DNA of 50,378 bases, from NCBI RefSeq assembly GCF_023168165.1, contig NZ_BQYJ01000016.1, forward strand, positions 1-50,378, read 5' to 3'. Of the stretch, positions 25,780 through 35,418 are shown in pieces (the stretch's first letter is position 1; each line of letters opens with the position of its first letter). The DNA is from Niallia sp. NCCP-28. GTDB lineage: Bacteria; Bacillota; Bacilli; Bacillales; Cytobacillaceae. Under the pieces are notes generated by a model that saw only the letters and a program-made list of their open reading frames with translations, did no database searches and was not told the DNA's origin. A program made the translations under genes and the position numbers.

Positions 25780-25795
25780 TTTTGTACGTACAAAT
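25780..25795 (+). promoter_or_regulatory. AraR operator upstream of chvE-gguAB
   Basis: TTTTGTACGTACAAAT matches 15 of 16 positions of the Bacillus subtilis AraR box ATTTGTACGTACAAAT, with the central 12-bp palindrome perfect. A weaker match (11 of 16) lies at 25815-25830. AraR represses arabinose genes until L-arabinose binds. The site is 125 bp before the chvE-like gene, implying that this importer belongs to the arabinose regulon. Confidence 0.85.
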
Positions 25796-25870
25796 TTCCG
25801 GCATAATCAAAAATAGGTGTACATACAGTTAATAGTGGGGTTTGCCACCGTGACAAACTTATTTTTAAAA

Positions 25871-25885
25871 ATGAAAGCGCATACT
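25871..25885 (+). promoter_or_regulatory. Catabolite-response element (cre) upstream of chvE
   Basis: ATGAAAGCGCATACT matches WTGNAANCGNWNNCW at every defined position. It is 35 bp before the chvE start codon, a roadblock or promoter-proximal position for CcpA repression. The rest of the 25563-25919 gap shows no gene. Confidence 0.75.
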
Positions 25886-25919
25886 TTAATCTATTAAACA
25901 AGAAGGGTTGGGAGAAAGG

Positions 25920-26999
25920 ATGAAAAGGCTTTTCGCATCATTATTTGTACTTGTATTAGTTTTTTCCATGGCTGCTTGTTCAAGCGGTGGTGGCAACGGA
26001 GGCAAAGAGGAAGGATATGTAGGCATCAGCATGCCGACAAAATCTTCGGAGCGGTGGATCAGCGACGGCAAATATATGAAACAAGAATTTGAAAAGCAAG
26101 ATTATAAAGTAGATCTTCAATATGCAGAAGATGTGGTGGAAAATCAAGTGTCACAAATTGAAAATATGATTACAAAAGGTGTGGATGTACTCGTAATTGC
26201 CGCCATTGATGGGGAGGCACTGACAAATGTGTTAGATAAAGCCCATAAACAAGATATTAAAGTTATTGCCTATGACCGCTTAATCAAAAAAAGCGAATAT
26301 GTCGACTATTATGCCACATTTGATAACTTCCAAGTGGGTGTGCTGCAAGGAAGCTATATTGTCGATAAATTAGGATTAAAGGATGGAAAAGGGCCATTTA
26401 ATATTGAACTGTTTGGCGGTTCACCTGATGACAATAATGCCTATTTCTTTTTTGACGGGGCAATCAGTGTGCTAGAACCTTATATGGATTCTGGCAAATT
26501 AGTAGTAAAAAGCGGGCAGACAGAGTTTAAGCAAGGTGCTACATTGCGCTGGGACGGGGCCACTGCACAAGCGCGCATGGATAACTTATTAAGCGCACAT
26601 TATACAAAAAATCGCGTCGATGCGGTTCTTTCTCCATATGATGGCATCAGCATTGGCATTTTGTCTTCTTTAAAAGGTGTAGGCTATGGGACAGCTGAAA
26701 AGCCGCTGCCAGTGGTAACTGGGCAAGATGCAGAACTTGCTAGTGTGAAATCAATAATGAATGATGAACAGACCCAAACAGTGTTTAAAGATACGAGAGA
26801 GCTAGCAAAAAAAGCAGTAGAAATGACACAAGCTGTTCTTCAAGGGGAAGAAGCGGAAGTAAATGATACAAAAACATATGACAATGGTGTAAAAGTAGTG
26901 CCTGCTTATCTTTTAGAGCCGGTTTCTGTCGATAAAACTAACTACAAAGAAATCGTCATTGATAGCGGCTATTATAGTGAGTCAGAGTTAAGCAAATAA
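25920..26999 (+). CDS. chvE: Sugar-binding lipoprotein, ChvE family (arabinose/galactose type)
   Basis: The 359-residue protein has a lipobox MAAC (cysteine near residue 20) and the periplasmic-binding type 1 fold of ChvE/XylF-like proteins: [38 protein letters not shown], and later [16 protein letters not shown]. In better-known systems ChvE binds L-arabinose, D-galactose and related sugars. An in-frame TTG at 25908 is an alternative start; ATG 25920 with GGGAG upstream gives the better signal peptide. A 12-bp hairpin (27010-27049) lies between this gene and gguA, as often found behind abundant binding proteins. Confidence 0.9.
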   Translation: MKRLFASLFVLVLVFSMAACSSGGGNGGKEEGYVGISMPTKSSERWISDGKYMKQEFEKQDYKVDLQYAEDVVENQVSQIENMITKGVDVLVIAAIDGEALTNVLDKAHKQDIKVIAYDRLIKKSEYVDYYATFDNFQVGVLQGSYIVDKLGLKDGKGPFNIELFGGSPDDNNAYFFFDGAISVLEPYMDSGKLVVKSGQTEFKQGATLRWDGATAQARMDNLLSAHYTKNRVDAVLSPYDGISIGILSSLKGVGYGTAEKPLPVVTGQDAELASVKSIMNDEQTQTVFKDTRELAKKAVEMTQAVLQGEEAEVNDTKTYDNGVKVVPAYLLEPVSVDKTNYKEIVIDSGYYSESELSK

Positions 27000-27009
27000 A
27001 GAAATAGCT

Positions 27010-27049
27010 TCTGTTTGGCAAGCGATTCTATAATAAACTGCCAAACAGA
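27010..27049 (+). terminator. Intercistronic hairpin between chvE and gguA
   Basis: TCTGTTTGGCA pairs with TGCCAAACAGA (27010-27020 and 27039-27049) across an 18-nt AT-rich loop. No T-run follows, so it more likely protects the binding-protein mRNA or attenuates partly than fully terminates. Confidence 0.55.
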
Positions 27050-27080
27050 GGCCCTTCTCTATTTTTAAGGGGCGGTGACA

Positions 27081-28589
27081 ATGGCAGCAATATTAGAAAT
27101 GAAGCATATTACAAAAGAGTTTCCTGGTGTAAAAGCATTGGATGATGTGAATTTATCCGTACAAGAGGGCGAAATCCATGCATTATGCGGGGAAAATGGT
27201 GCAGGCAAATCTACACTAATGAAAGTGTTAAGCGGTGTGTATGCACATGGTACTTATGATGGAGCTATTTATTTTAATGAAGAGGAATGCAAGTTTAAAG
27301 ATATACGAGACAGCGAATCGAAAGGAATAGTGATTATCCATCAAGAATTAGCATTAATTCCTGACTTGTCGATTGCCGAAAATATTTTTTTAGGCAATGA
27401 AATCAAAAAGCATGGGGTCATCAATTGGAATGAAACCGTGCTGAAAACACGGAATCTTCTAAAGATGGTGGGGTTAGAAGAAAATCCGAATACAAGGATT
27501 TCCTCTATTGGTGTAGGCAAGCAGCAGCTGGTGGAAATTGCGAAAGCACTAGCAAAGAAGGTAAGGCTTTTGATACTGGATGAACCAACAGCAGCACTTA
27601 ATGAAGAGGATTCTAGCAATCTCTTAAATCTGCTGCTTGAGTTTAAAAAGCAGGGGATGACAAGCATTATGATTTCCCACAAGCTCAATGAGATTGCCAA
27701 AGTCGCTGATCATATTACGATTATCCGTGACGGCAAAACAATCGAAACATTAGAAGTGCAAGATGGCATCTCAGAAGATCGAATCATTAAAGGAATGGTA
27801 GGGAGAGATTTGACGAATCGTTATCCTGTCCGTGTGCCAACAATTGGCGACACGATATTTGAAGTGAGGGACTGGCATGTTTTCCAAGGGGAGCGGGAGG
27901 TCTTAAAATCAATTAATCTTCAAGTGAAAAAAGGGGAAATTGTCGGCATTGCTGGATTAATGGGTTCTGGAAGAACGGAACTTGCGCGCAGCATTTTCGG
28001 CAGGTCCTTTGGAACAAAAATTACAGGGGCACTGTACAAAAATGGCGAAGAACTAGCCATAAAAAATGTGGCTGATGCTATTTTCAAAGGACTAGCTTAT
28101 GTAACAGAGGACCGCAAAAATGATGGATTGATCCTAATAGAAGATGTTAAAACAAACATTTCCTTATCCAGCTTAAAAAAAATATCAAAAAGGCTTGTCA
28201 TTAATGAGCAGCAGGAAGTGGAAGAAGCAGAAAACTTCCGGAGCAAAATGAATATAAAAAGTCCAAGCATCTTGCAGAAAACAGGCAATTTAAGCGGCGG
28301 CAACCAGCAAAAGGTTGTGCTCAGCAAATGGATATTAACAGATCCGGATATTCTTATGCTTGATGAACCGACAAGAGGCATTGATGTCGGCGCCAAATAT
28401 GAAATCTATACGATTATTCATGCTTTAGCTGCGGAAGGAAAAGGAATTTTGCTTATCTCATCAGAATTGCCTGAGCTGTTAGGCATGTGCGATAGAGTAT
28501 ATGTGATGAGCGAAGGCAAAATCACCGGCGAGCTTTCCAAGAATGAGGCAACGCAAGAAAATCTAATGAAATATATGACTAGAGATTAG
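27081..28589 (+). CDS. gguA: Sugar ABC transporter ATPase with two nucleotide-binding domains (GguA)
   Basis: The 502-residue CUT2-type ATPase has two domains. The first has Walker [10 protein letters not shown], signature [17 protein letters not shown] and Walker [16 protein letters not shown]. The second has a degenerate Walker A ([10 protein letters not shown]), signature [16 protein letters not shown] and Walker [14 protein letters not shown]. This asymmetry is normal for the RbsA/XylG/GguA class. I place the start at ATG 27081; GTG two codons earlier is possible. It powers the ChvE-GguB importer. Confidence 0.93.
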   Translation: MAAILEMKHITKEFPGVKALDDVNLSVQEGEIHALCGENGAGKSTLMKVLSGVYAHGTYDGAIYFNEEECKFKDIRDSESKGIVIIHQELALIPDLSIAENIFLGNEIKKHGVINWNETVLKTRNLLKMVGLEENPNTRISSIGVGKQQLVEIAKALAKKVRLLILDEPTAALNEEDSSNLLNLLLEFKKQGMTSIMISHKLNEIAKVADHITIIRDGKTIETLEVQDGISEDRIIKGMVGRDLTNRYPVRVPTIGDTIFEVRDWHVFQGEREVLKSINLQVKKGEIVGIAGLMGSGRTELARSIFGRSFGTKITGALYKNGEELAIKNVADAIFKGLAYVTEDRKNDGLILIEDVKTNISLSSLKKISKRLVINEQQEVEEAENFRSKMNIKSPSILQKTGNLSGGNQQKVVLSKWILTDPDILMLDEPTRGIDVGAKYEIYTIIHALAAEGKGILLISSELPELLGMCDRVYVMSEGKITGELSKNEATQENLMKYMTRD

Positions 28590-28601
28590 GGGGAGAAGAA
28601 G

Positions 28602-29807
28602 GTGAAACCAGGTTTGCCACTGCAAGAACAGCCAAAAGGTAAAGTTGCACAAATTTTATATTTGCTTACAAATAATCTTCGTCAGTATGGCATGTTTACA
28701 TCGCTAGTCTTGATTATGCTGCTGTTCCAGTTTTTAACAGAAGGGATTCTGCTGCGGCCTTTAAATATCACAAACTTGATTTTGCAAAATAGTTATATTC
28801 TAATTCTTGCGATTGGCATGGTGCTTGTCATTATTACGGGTCATATTGATTTGTCAGTCGGCTCTGTCGCTGCGTTTGTTGGAGCAATATCAGGAATTCT
28901 GATCATTAATCATGGGATGAGTGTACCTCTTGCGATTTTATTATCCTTGCTGCTTGGGGGATTAATTGGGGCATGGCAAGGTTTCTGGATTGCTTATGTA
29001 AAAATTCCCGCCTTTATCGTGACACTCGCTGGCATGCTTTTGTTTCGGGGATTAACGATGCTTGTCTTAAAGGGGCAATCTGTTGCGCCCTATCCAAAAA
29101 GCTTTCAAGATATCAGCTCTGGATTTATCCCTGACTTGTTTGGAGGGGACACTCTTCATTTATTGACGATTGCAATTGGCATTCTATTTTCGATTATTTA
29201 TATCATCAGCGAACTGCGCCTGCGCAAAACGCAGCTTCGTTACCAGTTCGCCGTATCTTCTAAAGGCTTATTTGCCGTTAAGCTTGGGGCAATGGTTGTT
29301 TTGCTGAATGTATTTATGTATATCCTCGCGACTTATGAAGGAATTCCAACGATTTTAATTATATTGTTTGCGCTGATTCTGCTGTACAGTTTTGTGATGA
29401 AAAAAACCGTACTAGGCCGCCATGTATATGCAATTGGCGGCAATGAAAAAGCGGCAAGTTTATCAGGAATCAAAACGAAAAAAGTAACTTTTTGGGTATT
29501 TGTCAATATGGGAGTCCTTTCTGCTCTTTCTGGACTGATCTTTGCGGCAAGATTAAATGCTGCCACTCCAAAAGCCGGCAATCTTTTTGAACTGGATGCC
29601 ATCGCTGCTTGTTTTATCGGGGGAGCTAGTGCATACGGCGGCATCGGCACAGTCGGAGGCGCCATTGTTGGCGGACTTGTTATGGGTGTAATGAACAATG
29701 GCATGAGCATCATCGGCCTTGGCATCGACTGGCAGCAAGCAATCAAAGGACTTGTGCTCCTTTTTGCCGTCGCATTTGATATTTATAATAAAAATAAAGT
29801 GTTGTGA
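28602..29807 (+). CDS. gguB: Sugar ABC transporter permease (GguB)
   Basis: The 401-residue CUT2 permease has about ten hydrophobic segments. The motif VIITGHIDLSVGSVAAFVGA is the family hallmark, and later KAASLSGIKTKKVTFWVF and ACFIGGASAYGGIGTVGGA are typical. The start is GTG 28602 behind GGGGGAGAAG. It is the last gene of chvE-gguA-gguB and is followed by a strong terminator. Together with the AraR operator, an L-arabinose importer is the best reading. Confidence 0.92.
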   Translation: MKPGLPLQEQPKGKVAQILYLLTNNLRQYGMFTSLVLIMLLFQFLTEGILLRPLNITNLILQNSYILILAIGMVLVIITGHIDLSVGSVAAFVGAISGILIINHGMSVPLAILLSLLLGGLIGAWQGFWIAYVKIPAFIVTLAGMLLFRGLTMLVLKGQSVAPYPKSFQDISSGFIPDLFGGDTLHLLTIAIGILFSIIYIISELRLRKTQLRYQFAVSSKGLFAVKLGAMVVLLNVFMYILATYEGIPTILIILFALILLYSFVMKKTVLGRHVYAIGGNEKAASLSGIKTKKVTFWVFVNMGVLSALSGLIFAARLNAATPKAGNLFELDAIAACFIGGASAYGGIGTVGGAIVGGLVMGVMNNGMSIIGLGIDWQQAIKGLVLLFAVAFDIYNKNKVL

Positions 29808-29811
29808 ATGG

Positions 29812-29859
29812 AAAAAAGAACGATTCCCTCAGGAAGGCATGGGGGAATCGTTCTTTTTT
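29812..29859. terminator. Strong bidirectional terminator after gguB
   Basis: A 17-bp stem (29812-29828 with 29843-29859) is flanked by A6 on the left and T6 on the right, so it can stop transcription from either side. Confidence 0.92.
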
Positions 29860-29865
29860 GTATGA

Positions 29866-29948
29866 TTGCTGCGATTTTAGAGCAGTTTGCTGCAGTTTTC
29901 CGGCAAGTTGCTTCGTTTTTTCTTCAGATAGCTATTTTTCGACAAAAA
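29866..29948. repeat. 83-bp dispersed repeat, copy A
   Basis: It matches 45130-45212 at 81 of 83 positions. The first half consists of related segments (TTGCTGCGATTTTAG, TTTGCTGCAGTTTTC). It ends with ATAGCTATTTTTCGACAAAAA. Here it runs on into TCGATAAAAATC, the motif that builds the two tandem arrays. It lies in a gap between convergent genes with no coding potential. Confidence 0.9.
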
Positions 29949-29997
29949 TCGATAAAAATCTTCCAGTTCTGTATCTAAGTAGCTTCTGGATTGTACT

Positions 29998-31452
29998 TTA
30001 TAGCCCTTTAGCAAAAAGCTTTGTTTGTCCAAGGTGTTGATAATCTCTTTCTAAGTAGCTTTCTTTTAATTTTTGAAAATAAGATTGCGCTCTTTTCTTT
30101 AAATCATCTAAATTAATCCCTGGAAGTTGGCGGTCTTTCATTACTATTTTTCCATTGATGATGGATAGAACAACATCCCTTCCTGTTGCAGCCATACACA
30201 TGGTAATAAAGGGATCATCAATTGGCCCAATGTGAAATCCAGAAAGATCAATGGCAATAAAATCTGCCTTGGCCCCTGGAGAAAGTCTTCCTAAATCGGG
30301 TCTTCCTAGGAAATCAGCTCCGCCAATTGTCGCAGCGTAAAAAATATCTCTAAATCTAGAATTCTCCATTTTCCCCTCATTTACAATACGAGATAGCATA
30401 GAAGCTGTCCGGATATTCATAAACATATCAGGCGGAAAAGTATCTGTACCAATAGCGAGAGGGATTTCTTTTTCTTTATATGCTGCAAATGATTTTAATG
30501 CTGTGCCATGCCGTCCAATAATAAGAGGACAATGAATAATGGTAGGTTGTGTTTCTTTAAGCAGCTCTAAGTCAGAACCATAAATATTTGTATCTCCTAC
30601 ACTTTCAGATGTAAAGGTGCAATGAGGAATTGCTGTATTCTGATCTAAAAAATCTAAATCATATAAATAACCAATTGGCGTTTTTCCATATGTTTTTGTT
30701 ATATAATCATATTCAAATTTACCTTGCGCTGCATGAAGCCTTATCGGAACTCCTAATTCTTTGCTGTACGCTTTTGTTTGTTGGAGCAGTGTTGGCGTTT
30801 GGGTCTCAATTCTTTCTGGAGCCAGCATTCCACGAATAAGGCCGCCGCTAGCTCCATCATATTTTTGAATAAACTGAACAGCGCGTTCTAGACCAGCCTG
30901 TCCTTCTTTTTCATTGAATGCCACCGTTATTTCGCCATCCTCTGATACGATTCGCATTCCCCCTTGATAACTTGGACCTAAATAGATGCGCAAACCAAGT
31001 TTTTCCGCATGTTGAGCAGCGGCTTCAAGCTCCTCCAAAGTTTCTGCCCATCGTTTGTAAAATACAGATGTAATCGGCATGGCGGTAGTAGTGCCATTCA
31101 AAACAAGCTGAGCATAGGCATATAATGATTTAAATGCTTCTTCTTCTGCGGAAAAAAACTCCTTTGGCCCGTTATCATAATACTCTTTTGACCATAATAG
31201 ATTTGCCTGCATATGTTTTGGCTGTTCTGTATGAATAGAATCATGATCAATATCACCAAGAGCATTTAAATCAATAAAGCCAGGGCTAAGTATGGCATTT
31301 CCCATATCAATTGTTGCATCTACTGTCTTAGGGAAAGAGGGCCCCACATAAAGGATAGTGTCTCCCTCATACACTATTTCTGAATTTTTTAGTAAGATAT
31401 GCTTTTCATTTTCATATCCAATTACATAATCAGCTTTCACTTTTGTTCTCAT
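29998..31452 (-). CDS. Amidohydrolase, chlorohydrolase/TrzA-AtzA-like, with variant metal motif
   Basis: The 484-residue protein is a TIM-barrel amidohydrolase. The usual PGFIDxHxH is replaced by PGFIDLNALGDIDHDSI, so the first metal pair is altered. Later ligands look normal: RLHAAQGKFE, IPHCTFTSES and IGTDTFPPD. The small beta domain at the ends (GNAILSPG and LSIINGKIVMKDR) is typical. It is the last gene of a leftward operon with four Opp-like transporter genes, 27 bp after the ATPase. It probably hydrolyses or deaminates the imported compound or a derivative. The substrate is not identifiable by eye. Confidence 0.85.
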   Translation of the reverse strand: MRTKVKADYVIGYENEKHILLKNSEIVYEGDTILYVGPSFPKTVDATIDMGNAILSPGFIDLNALGDIDHDSIHTEQPKHMQANLLWSKEYYDNGPKEFFSAEEEAFKSLYAYAQLVLNGTTTAMPITSVFYKRWAETLEELEAAAQHAEKLGLRIYLGPSYQGGMRIVSEDGEITVAFNEKEGQAGLERAVQFIQKYDGASGGLIRGMLAPERIETQTPTLLQQTKAYSKELGVPIRLHAAQGKFEYDYITKTYGKTPIGYLYDLDFLDQNTAIPHCTFTSESVGDTNIYGSDLELLKETQPTIIHCPLIIGRHGTALKSFAAYKEKEIPLAIGTDTFPPDMFMNIRTASMLSRIVNEGKMENSRFRDIFYAATIGGADFLGRPDLGRLSPGAKADFIAIDLSGFHIGPIDDPFITMCMAATGRDVVLSIINGKIVMKDRQLPGINLDDLKKRAQSYFQKLKESYLERDYQHLGQTKLFAKGL

Positions 31453-31479
31453 CTGTTCATTCCTCCTCCATCAAAATGT

Positions 31480-32442
31480 TTATATTAGATGACATGCAGC
31501 ACTTTGATTTACGCCCACTTTTTTTAACTCAGGTTCCAAAGTTTTGCACTCGCTTGTTGCAAAAGGACATCTTGTATGAAAACGGCAGCCTACAGGTGGA
31601 TCGATTGGTGATGGGATGTCTCCTTTTAGTACGATTCTTTTTTGTTTCTCAGCAGAAGAAGTAGAGGGAATCGCAGATAAAAGGGCTTTTGTATAAGGGT
31701 GCTTTGGGTTTTTAAAAATGTCTGTTTTGTCCCCGATTTCAACAATCTTTCCTAAATACATGACTATTACACGATCAGAAACATGCTTGACGACGCCTAA
31801 ATCATGGGAAATAAAAAGATAGGCTAATTTATGTTTTTTTTGCAAAGTTTTTAATAGATTAAGGACTTGTGCCTGTACAGAAACATCCAGTGCAGAAACT
31901 GCTTCATCACAAATAATTAAACGAGGTTCCACACTTAGGGCCCGGGCAATGCCAATACGCTGCCTTTGTCCTCCACTGAACTCATGGGGATAACGGTTTA
32001 TCGCATGCTCGCTTAAGCCCACACTTTCTAAAAGTTCTATTATTCGCTGCTTTCGCTCGGATTTGGAACCCTTTTTGTGAATAATAAGGGCTTCTTCTAG
32101 AATACTGCCTACCTTTTGTCGAGGATTTAGGGAAGCGAATGGGTCTTGAAAGATAACTTGCAGATTTTTGCGCATTTCACGGAGTTCCTTAGCATTTGCT
32201 TTAAGTAAATCTTTGTTAAGAAATTCAATTTTTCCAGTGGTTGATTTCACCAGCCGAAGAATTGCTCTGCCGATTGTAGACTTGCCGCAGCCTGATTCTC
32301 CAACGATACTTAATGTTTCTCCTTCTGCTAAAGTGAAGCTAATATCATCAACAGCCTTTACATGGTTGACGGTTCTTTCGAGTACTCCGCCTTTAATAGG
32401 ATAATATTGTTTTAGTTTGTCTACTTTTAATAATGTTTCCAT
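31480..32442 (-). CDS. Oligopeptide-type ABC transporter ATPase (OppF/DppF-like)
   Basis: This 320-residue ATPase has Walker A GESGCGKSTIG, signature EFSGGQRQRIGIARAL, Walker B LIICDEAVSALDVS, and the C-terminal OppD/F extension with the cysteine-rich PVGCRFHTRCPFATSEC. That extension often holds an iron-sulfur cluster in this class. I start it at ATG 32442, which has AAGGGGGAAAGG upstream, one base after the preceding gene's stop. The frame is open further upstream but without a start signal. It should power the importer with its OppD-like partner. Confidence 0.9.
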   Translation of the reverse strand: METLLKVDKLKQYYPIKGGVLERTVNHVKAVDDISFTLAEGETLSIVGESGCGKSTIGRAILRLVKSTTGKIEFLNKDLLKANAKELREMRKNLQVIFQDPFASLNPRQKVGSILEEALIIHKKGSKSERKQRIIELLESVGLSEHAINRYPHEFSGGQRQRIGIARALSVEPRLIICDEAVSALDVSVQAQVLNLLKTLQKKHKLAYLFISHDLGVVKHVSDRVIVMYLGKIVEIGDKTDIFKNPKHPYTKALLSAIPSTSSAEKQKRIVLKGDIPSPIDPPVGCRFHTRCPFATSECKTLEPELKKVGVNQSAACHLI

Positions 32443-32443
32443 C

Positions 32444-33460
32444 TTACCTTTCCCCCTTAGTGACTGCCTCTGTTTGTTTACAGCTGTCCTCATATATCCA
32501 ACACCTTATAGAATGATTCTTGGAAATTTGTGTGAATTCTGGATTTCTTTTTATACAAATATCCTTTGCATAGGCACATCTGGGAGAAAAGGGGCAGCCT
32601 GATGGCATTTCATTTGGGCTTGGAACAGATCCTTCCATCGCTTCTAGCATGTCTACTTCCTTATCCATGCGTGGGATTGATCGAAGCAATCCGATTGTGT
32701 AAGGGTGTTTGGCATTTTCGAATAAGTCATCTACATAAAGAGATTCGACAATTTGTCCAGCATACATAACCGCCACACGATCACATGTATCAACGATTAC
32801 TCCAATATCGTGGGTGATAAGCAGAATAGCCATGCCAAATTTATTTTGTAAATCTTTCATTAGTTCTAGTATTTGTGCCTGTATCGTAACATCCAATGCA
32901 GTAGTAGGCTCATCTGCAATTAATAAACTGGGCTGACAGGCAAGGGACATGGCAATCATCACACGTTGCCGCATTCCACCGCTTAATTCAAAAGGTTCTT
33001 GCTTTGCCCTTTTTTCTGGAGAAGGAATTCCAACTAATTTCAACATCTCAACTGCTTTTTCCCAAGCTTGTTTTCTATTAAGACTATGATGTCTTCTAAA
33101 TACTTCCGCAATTTGTTCTCCAATCGAGTAGACAGGATTTAATGAGGTCATGGGCTCTTGAAAGATCATTGATAGGGTATTTCCCCTTAACGCCTGCATT
33201 TCTTTTTCGCTTTTTTTTAGTAAATTATCTTTTTTAAACTTAATTTCTCCTTCCACCATATGTCCATGCATAGTATCCAATAACCTCATAATGGATAGGG
33301 AAGTAACGCTTTTCCCACTCCCAGATTCTCCAACTAATCCAATAGTTTCTCCTTTATATACATTAAATGTGACGCCATTAACTGATTTATTAATTCCTTG
33401 ATTTGTTTGGAAATAAGTTCGTAAATTTTTCACTTCAAGAATTATCTCTTTATTTTGCAT
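32444..33460 (-). CDS. Oligopeptide-type ABC transporter ATPase (OppD/DppD-like)
   Basis: This 338-residue protein has Walker A GESGSGKSVTS, signature ELSGGMRQRVMIAMSL, Walker B LLIADEPTTALDVT, the switch HDIGV, and the C-terminal MPSGCPFSPRCAYAKDIC segment. It partners the OppF-like ATPase. Its stop is one base before the next start and it lies 15 bp after the permease gene, so all are co-transcribed. Confidence 0.9.
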   Translation of the reverse strand: MQNKEIILEVKNLRTYFQTNQGINKSVNGVTFNVYKGETIGLVGESGSGKSVTSLSIMRLLDTMHGHMVEGEIKFKKDNLLKKSEKEMQALRGNTLSMIFQEPMTSLNPVYSIGEQIAEVFRRHHSLNRKQAWEKAVEMLKLVGIPSPEKRAKQEPFELSGGMRQRVMIAMSLACQPSLLIADEPTTALDVTIQAQILELMKDLQNKFGMAILLITHDIGVIVDTCDRVAVMYAGQIVESLYVDDLFENAKHPYTIGLLRSIPRMDKEVDMLEAMEGSVPSPNEMPSGCPFSPRCAYAKDICIKRNPEFTQISKNHSIRCWIYEDSCKQTEAVTKGER

Positions 33461-33475
33461 TGTAATTCCCCCTTT

Positions 33476-34396
33476 CTAAGCTGCATCTGTTCGTTTATTA
33501 AATTTCCGATATAAGATATCCACTAGTAAATTCACAAAAACGAAAAGCAACGAAGCAACGAGAACGCCACCTTGCACGACAGGCAAGTCCCGCATTTTGA
33601 TTGCATCGACGATCATTCTCCCTAATCCATTGATAGAAAAAACAGACTCAATAATAACAGCGCCGCTCAGCAAGGAGCCAAATTGTAAGCCAATAACCGT
33701 AATGATAGGGATAAGGGCATTTTTAAGGGCATGTTTATAAACAATAATGTTTTCGCGCAAGCCCTTTGCTTTTGCTGTTCGAATATAATCTAGGCGAATG
33801 ACCTCTAGCATGCTTGAACGTGTCATACGAGCGACCACAGCAGCACCCATTAAGCCAAGCGTGATAGCAGGAAGAATCATTTGCTGAACGGTTCCCCATC
33901 CTGATGTTGGCAAAAGTCCTAATTTAACAGAGAAAATATAGATTAGCATCAATCCGATCCAGAAACTCGGAAAGGAGACGCCGATAAGCGAAACAATCAT
34001 TAATATTCGATCAGACCATGAGTTTTGTTTTGTTGCAGAAACAATCCCTGCAATAAGACCGATAAAAATCGTAATCAAGATAGATACAAGGGATAATGCA
34101 AGTGTGGTCGGCAAACGGAACATGACTTCATCAATAACAGGACGATTGGAGCGATAGGATAATCCAAAATCTCCGTGTAAAACATTTCCGATGTAATGAA
34201 AATACTGTATAAGAAATGGTTCATTAAGCCCTAACTCTTCTCTTACTTTTTCCACTACCTCTGGAGGAGCACTTTCTCCAACAATTAGGGTGGCAGGGTC
34301 TCCTGGTACAAGATGCATAATGAGAAAAATAATAAAAATAACACCTAACATAATAGGAATGGTTTGGATAATGCGTTTTAAGATAAAAGTAAGCAC
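33476..34396 (-). CDS. Oligopeptide-type ABC permease (OppB/DppB-like)
   Basis: The 306-residue permease has six membrane helices. The N-terminal IMLGVIFIIFLIMHLVPGDP and the loop DYIRTAKAKGLRENIIVYKH, which contacts the ATPase, are diagnostic of OppB/DppB. It is the second gene of the leftward operon, 11 bp after the OppC-like gene. The substrate could be peptides, but the amidohydrolase neighbours suggest another small nitrogen compound. Confidence 0.9.
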   Translation of the reverse strand: MLTFILKRIIQTIPIMLGVIFIIFLIMHLVPGDPATLIVGESAPPEVVEKVREELGLNEPFLIQYFHYIGNVLHGDFGLSYRSNRPVIDEVMFRLPTTLALSLVSILITIFIGLIAGIVSATKQNSWSDRILMIVSLIGVSFPSFWIGLMLIYIFSVKLGLLPTSGWGTVQQMILPAITLGLMGAAVVARMTRSSMLEVIRLDYIRTAKAKGLRENIIVYKHALKNALIPIITVIGLQFGSLLSGAVIIESVFSINGLGRMIVDAIKMRDLPVVQGGVLVASLLFVFVNLLVDILYRKFNKRTDAA

Positions 34397-34407
34397 GTAA
34401 ATCCTCC

Positions 34408-35307
34408 TTATTTTTTCATTCTGGGATCAAGGGCATCCCGAAGACCATCACCAAATAAATTAAATCCCAAAACTAAAAGCGATATTGCAAGTCCTGGGAA
34501 GATAAGCAAATATGGTGCAGTGAAGAAGTAAGATCGAGCATTGCTTAACATTGCTCCCCATTCCGCGGAAGGCGGCTGTGCTCCTAATCCTAAGAAAGAC
34601 AGGCCAGCTGTGGATAGGATGACTGTTGCTAAATTTAATGTTACTTGTACAATAATCGGCGACAAAATATTTGGAAAAATATGCTTGGTGATGATGCGCA
34701 AGTGGCTTGCACCTAATGCTTGGATAGCATCGATATATTCCAGATTCTTAATAGAAAGAACAGTTCCCCGCACAACTCGAATAAAAATAGGAATTTTAAA
34801 TATTCCAACAGCAATAGCTACGTTCATTAAACTAGGGCCTAGAGCACTTACAATGGCAAGAGCGAGAAGAATGCCAGGAAAAGCAAGGAGTATATCTGTT
34901 ATACGCATAATAATGGTATCTGCGATTCCCCCTATATAACCGGCAATCATGCCAAGCGCTGTACCAATAGCGCCTCCAAAAGCCAAAGAAGCGATGCCAA
35001 CTAGCAAAGTCAGCCTGGAACCATAAATAAGTCGGCTTAGCACATCTCTTCCCTTATCATCTGTGCCAAGCCAATGATCCATAGAAGGTGGCTGCATTGT
35101 TTTAGTCAGATCGATTTTATAAGGGTCATATGGTGATAGAATAGGGGCAAATGCTGCCATAAGAAAAAATAGCAGAATGATAATCGCGCCAATATAAGCC
35201 ATTTGATTGTTTCGATAAAACATGAGCTGTATAGACATCCACTTTTTTCTTTTTGGGATTTTTCCCCTGTGTATAGCAGGTTGAATTTCTGCCAGTTCTT
35301 GTTTCAA
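34408..35307 (-). CDS. Oligopeptide-type ABC permease (OppC/DppC-like)
   Basis: The 299-residue permease has the OppC-type N-terminal cytoplasmic segment and first helix, then PSMDHWLGTDDKGRDVLSR, which is diagnostic of the family. The coupling loop is YIDAIQALGASHLRIITKHI, and LSFLGLGAQPPSAEWGAML follows. It is the first gene of the leftward operon and is divergent from the binding-protein gene across a 217-bp region that should hold both promoters. Confidence 0.9.
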   Translation of the reverse strand: MKQELAEIQPAIHRGKIPKRKKWMSIQLMFYRNNQMAYIGAIIILLFFLMAAFAPILSPYDPYKIDLTKTMQPPSMDHWLGTDDKGRDVLSRLIYGSRLTLLVGIASLAFGGAIGTALGMIAGYIGGIADTIIMRITDILLAFPGILLALAIVSALGPSLMNVAIAVGIFKIPIFIRVVRGTVLSIKNLEYIDAIQALGASHLRIITKHIFPNILSPIIVQVTLNLATVILSTAGLSFLGLGAQPPSAEWGAMLSNARSYFFTAPYLLIFPGLAISLLVLGFNLFGDGLRDALDPRMKK

Positions 35308-35418
35308 AGTTCATTCCTCCTTATATAAAATAATGCTTGTACAAAAATTAATAAAAAAAAAGGTGGAAGTAAATATATTATCTGATTATTGTAAAAATAT
35401 CGAAAATAAATGTAAAAA

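Noticed and set aside
29804-30040. 78-aa plus-strand frame after gguB
   Set aside because: It runs through the terminator and the 83-bp dispersed repeat and overlaps the end of the amidohydrolase gene.
31443-31664. 73-aa plus-strand frame
   Set aside because: It is antisense to the OppF-like ATPase gene, whose motifs are clear on the minus strand.
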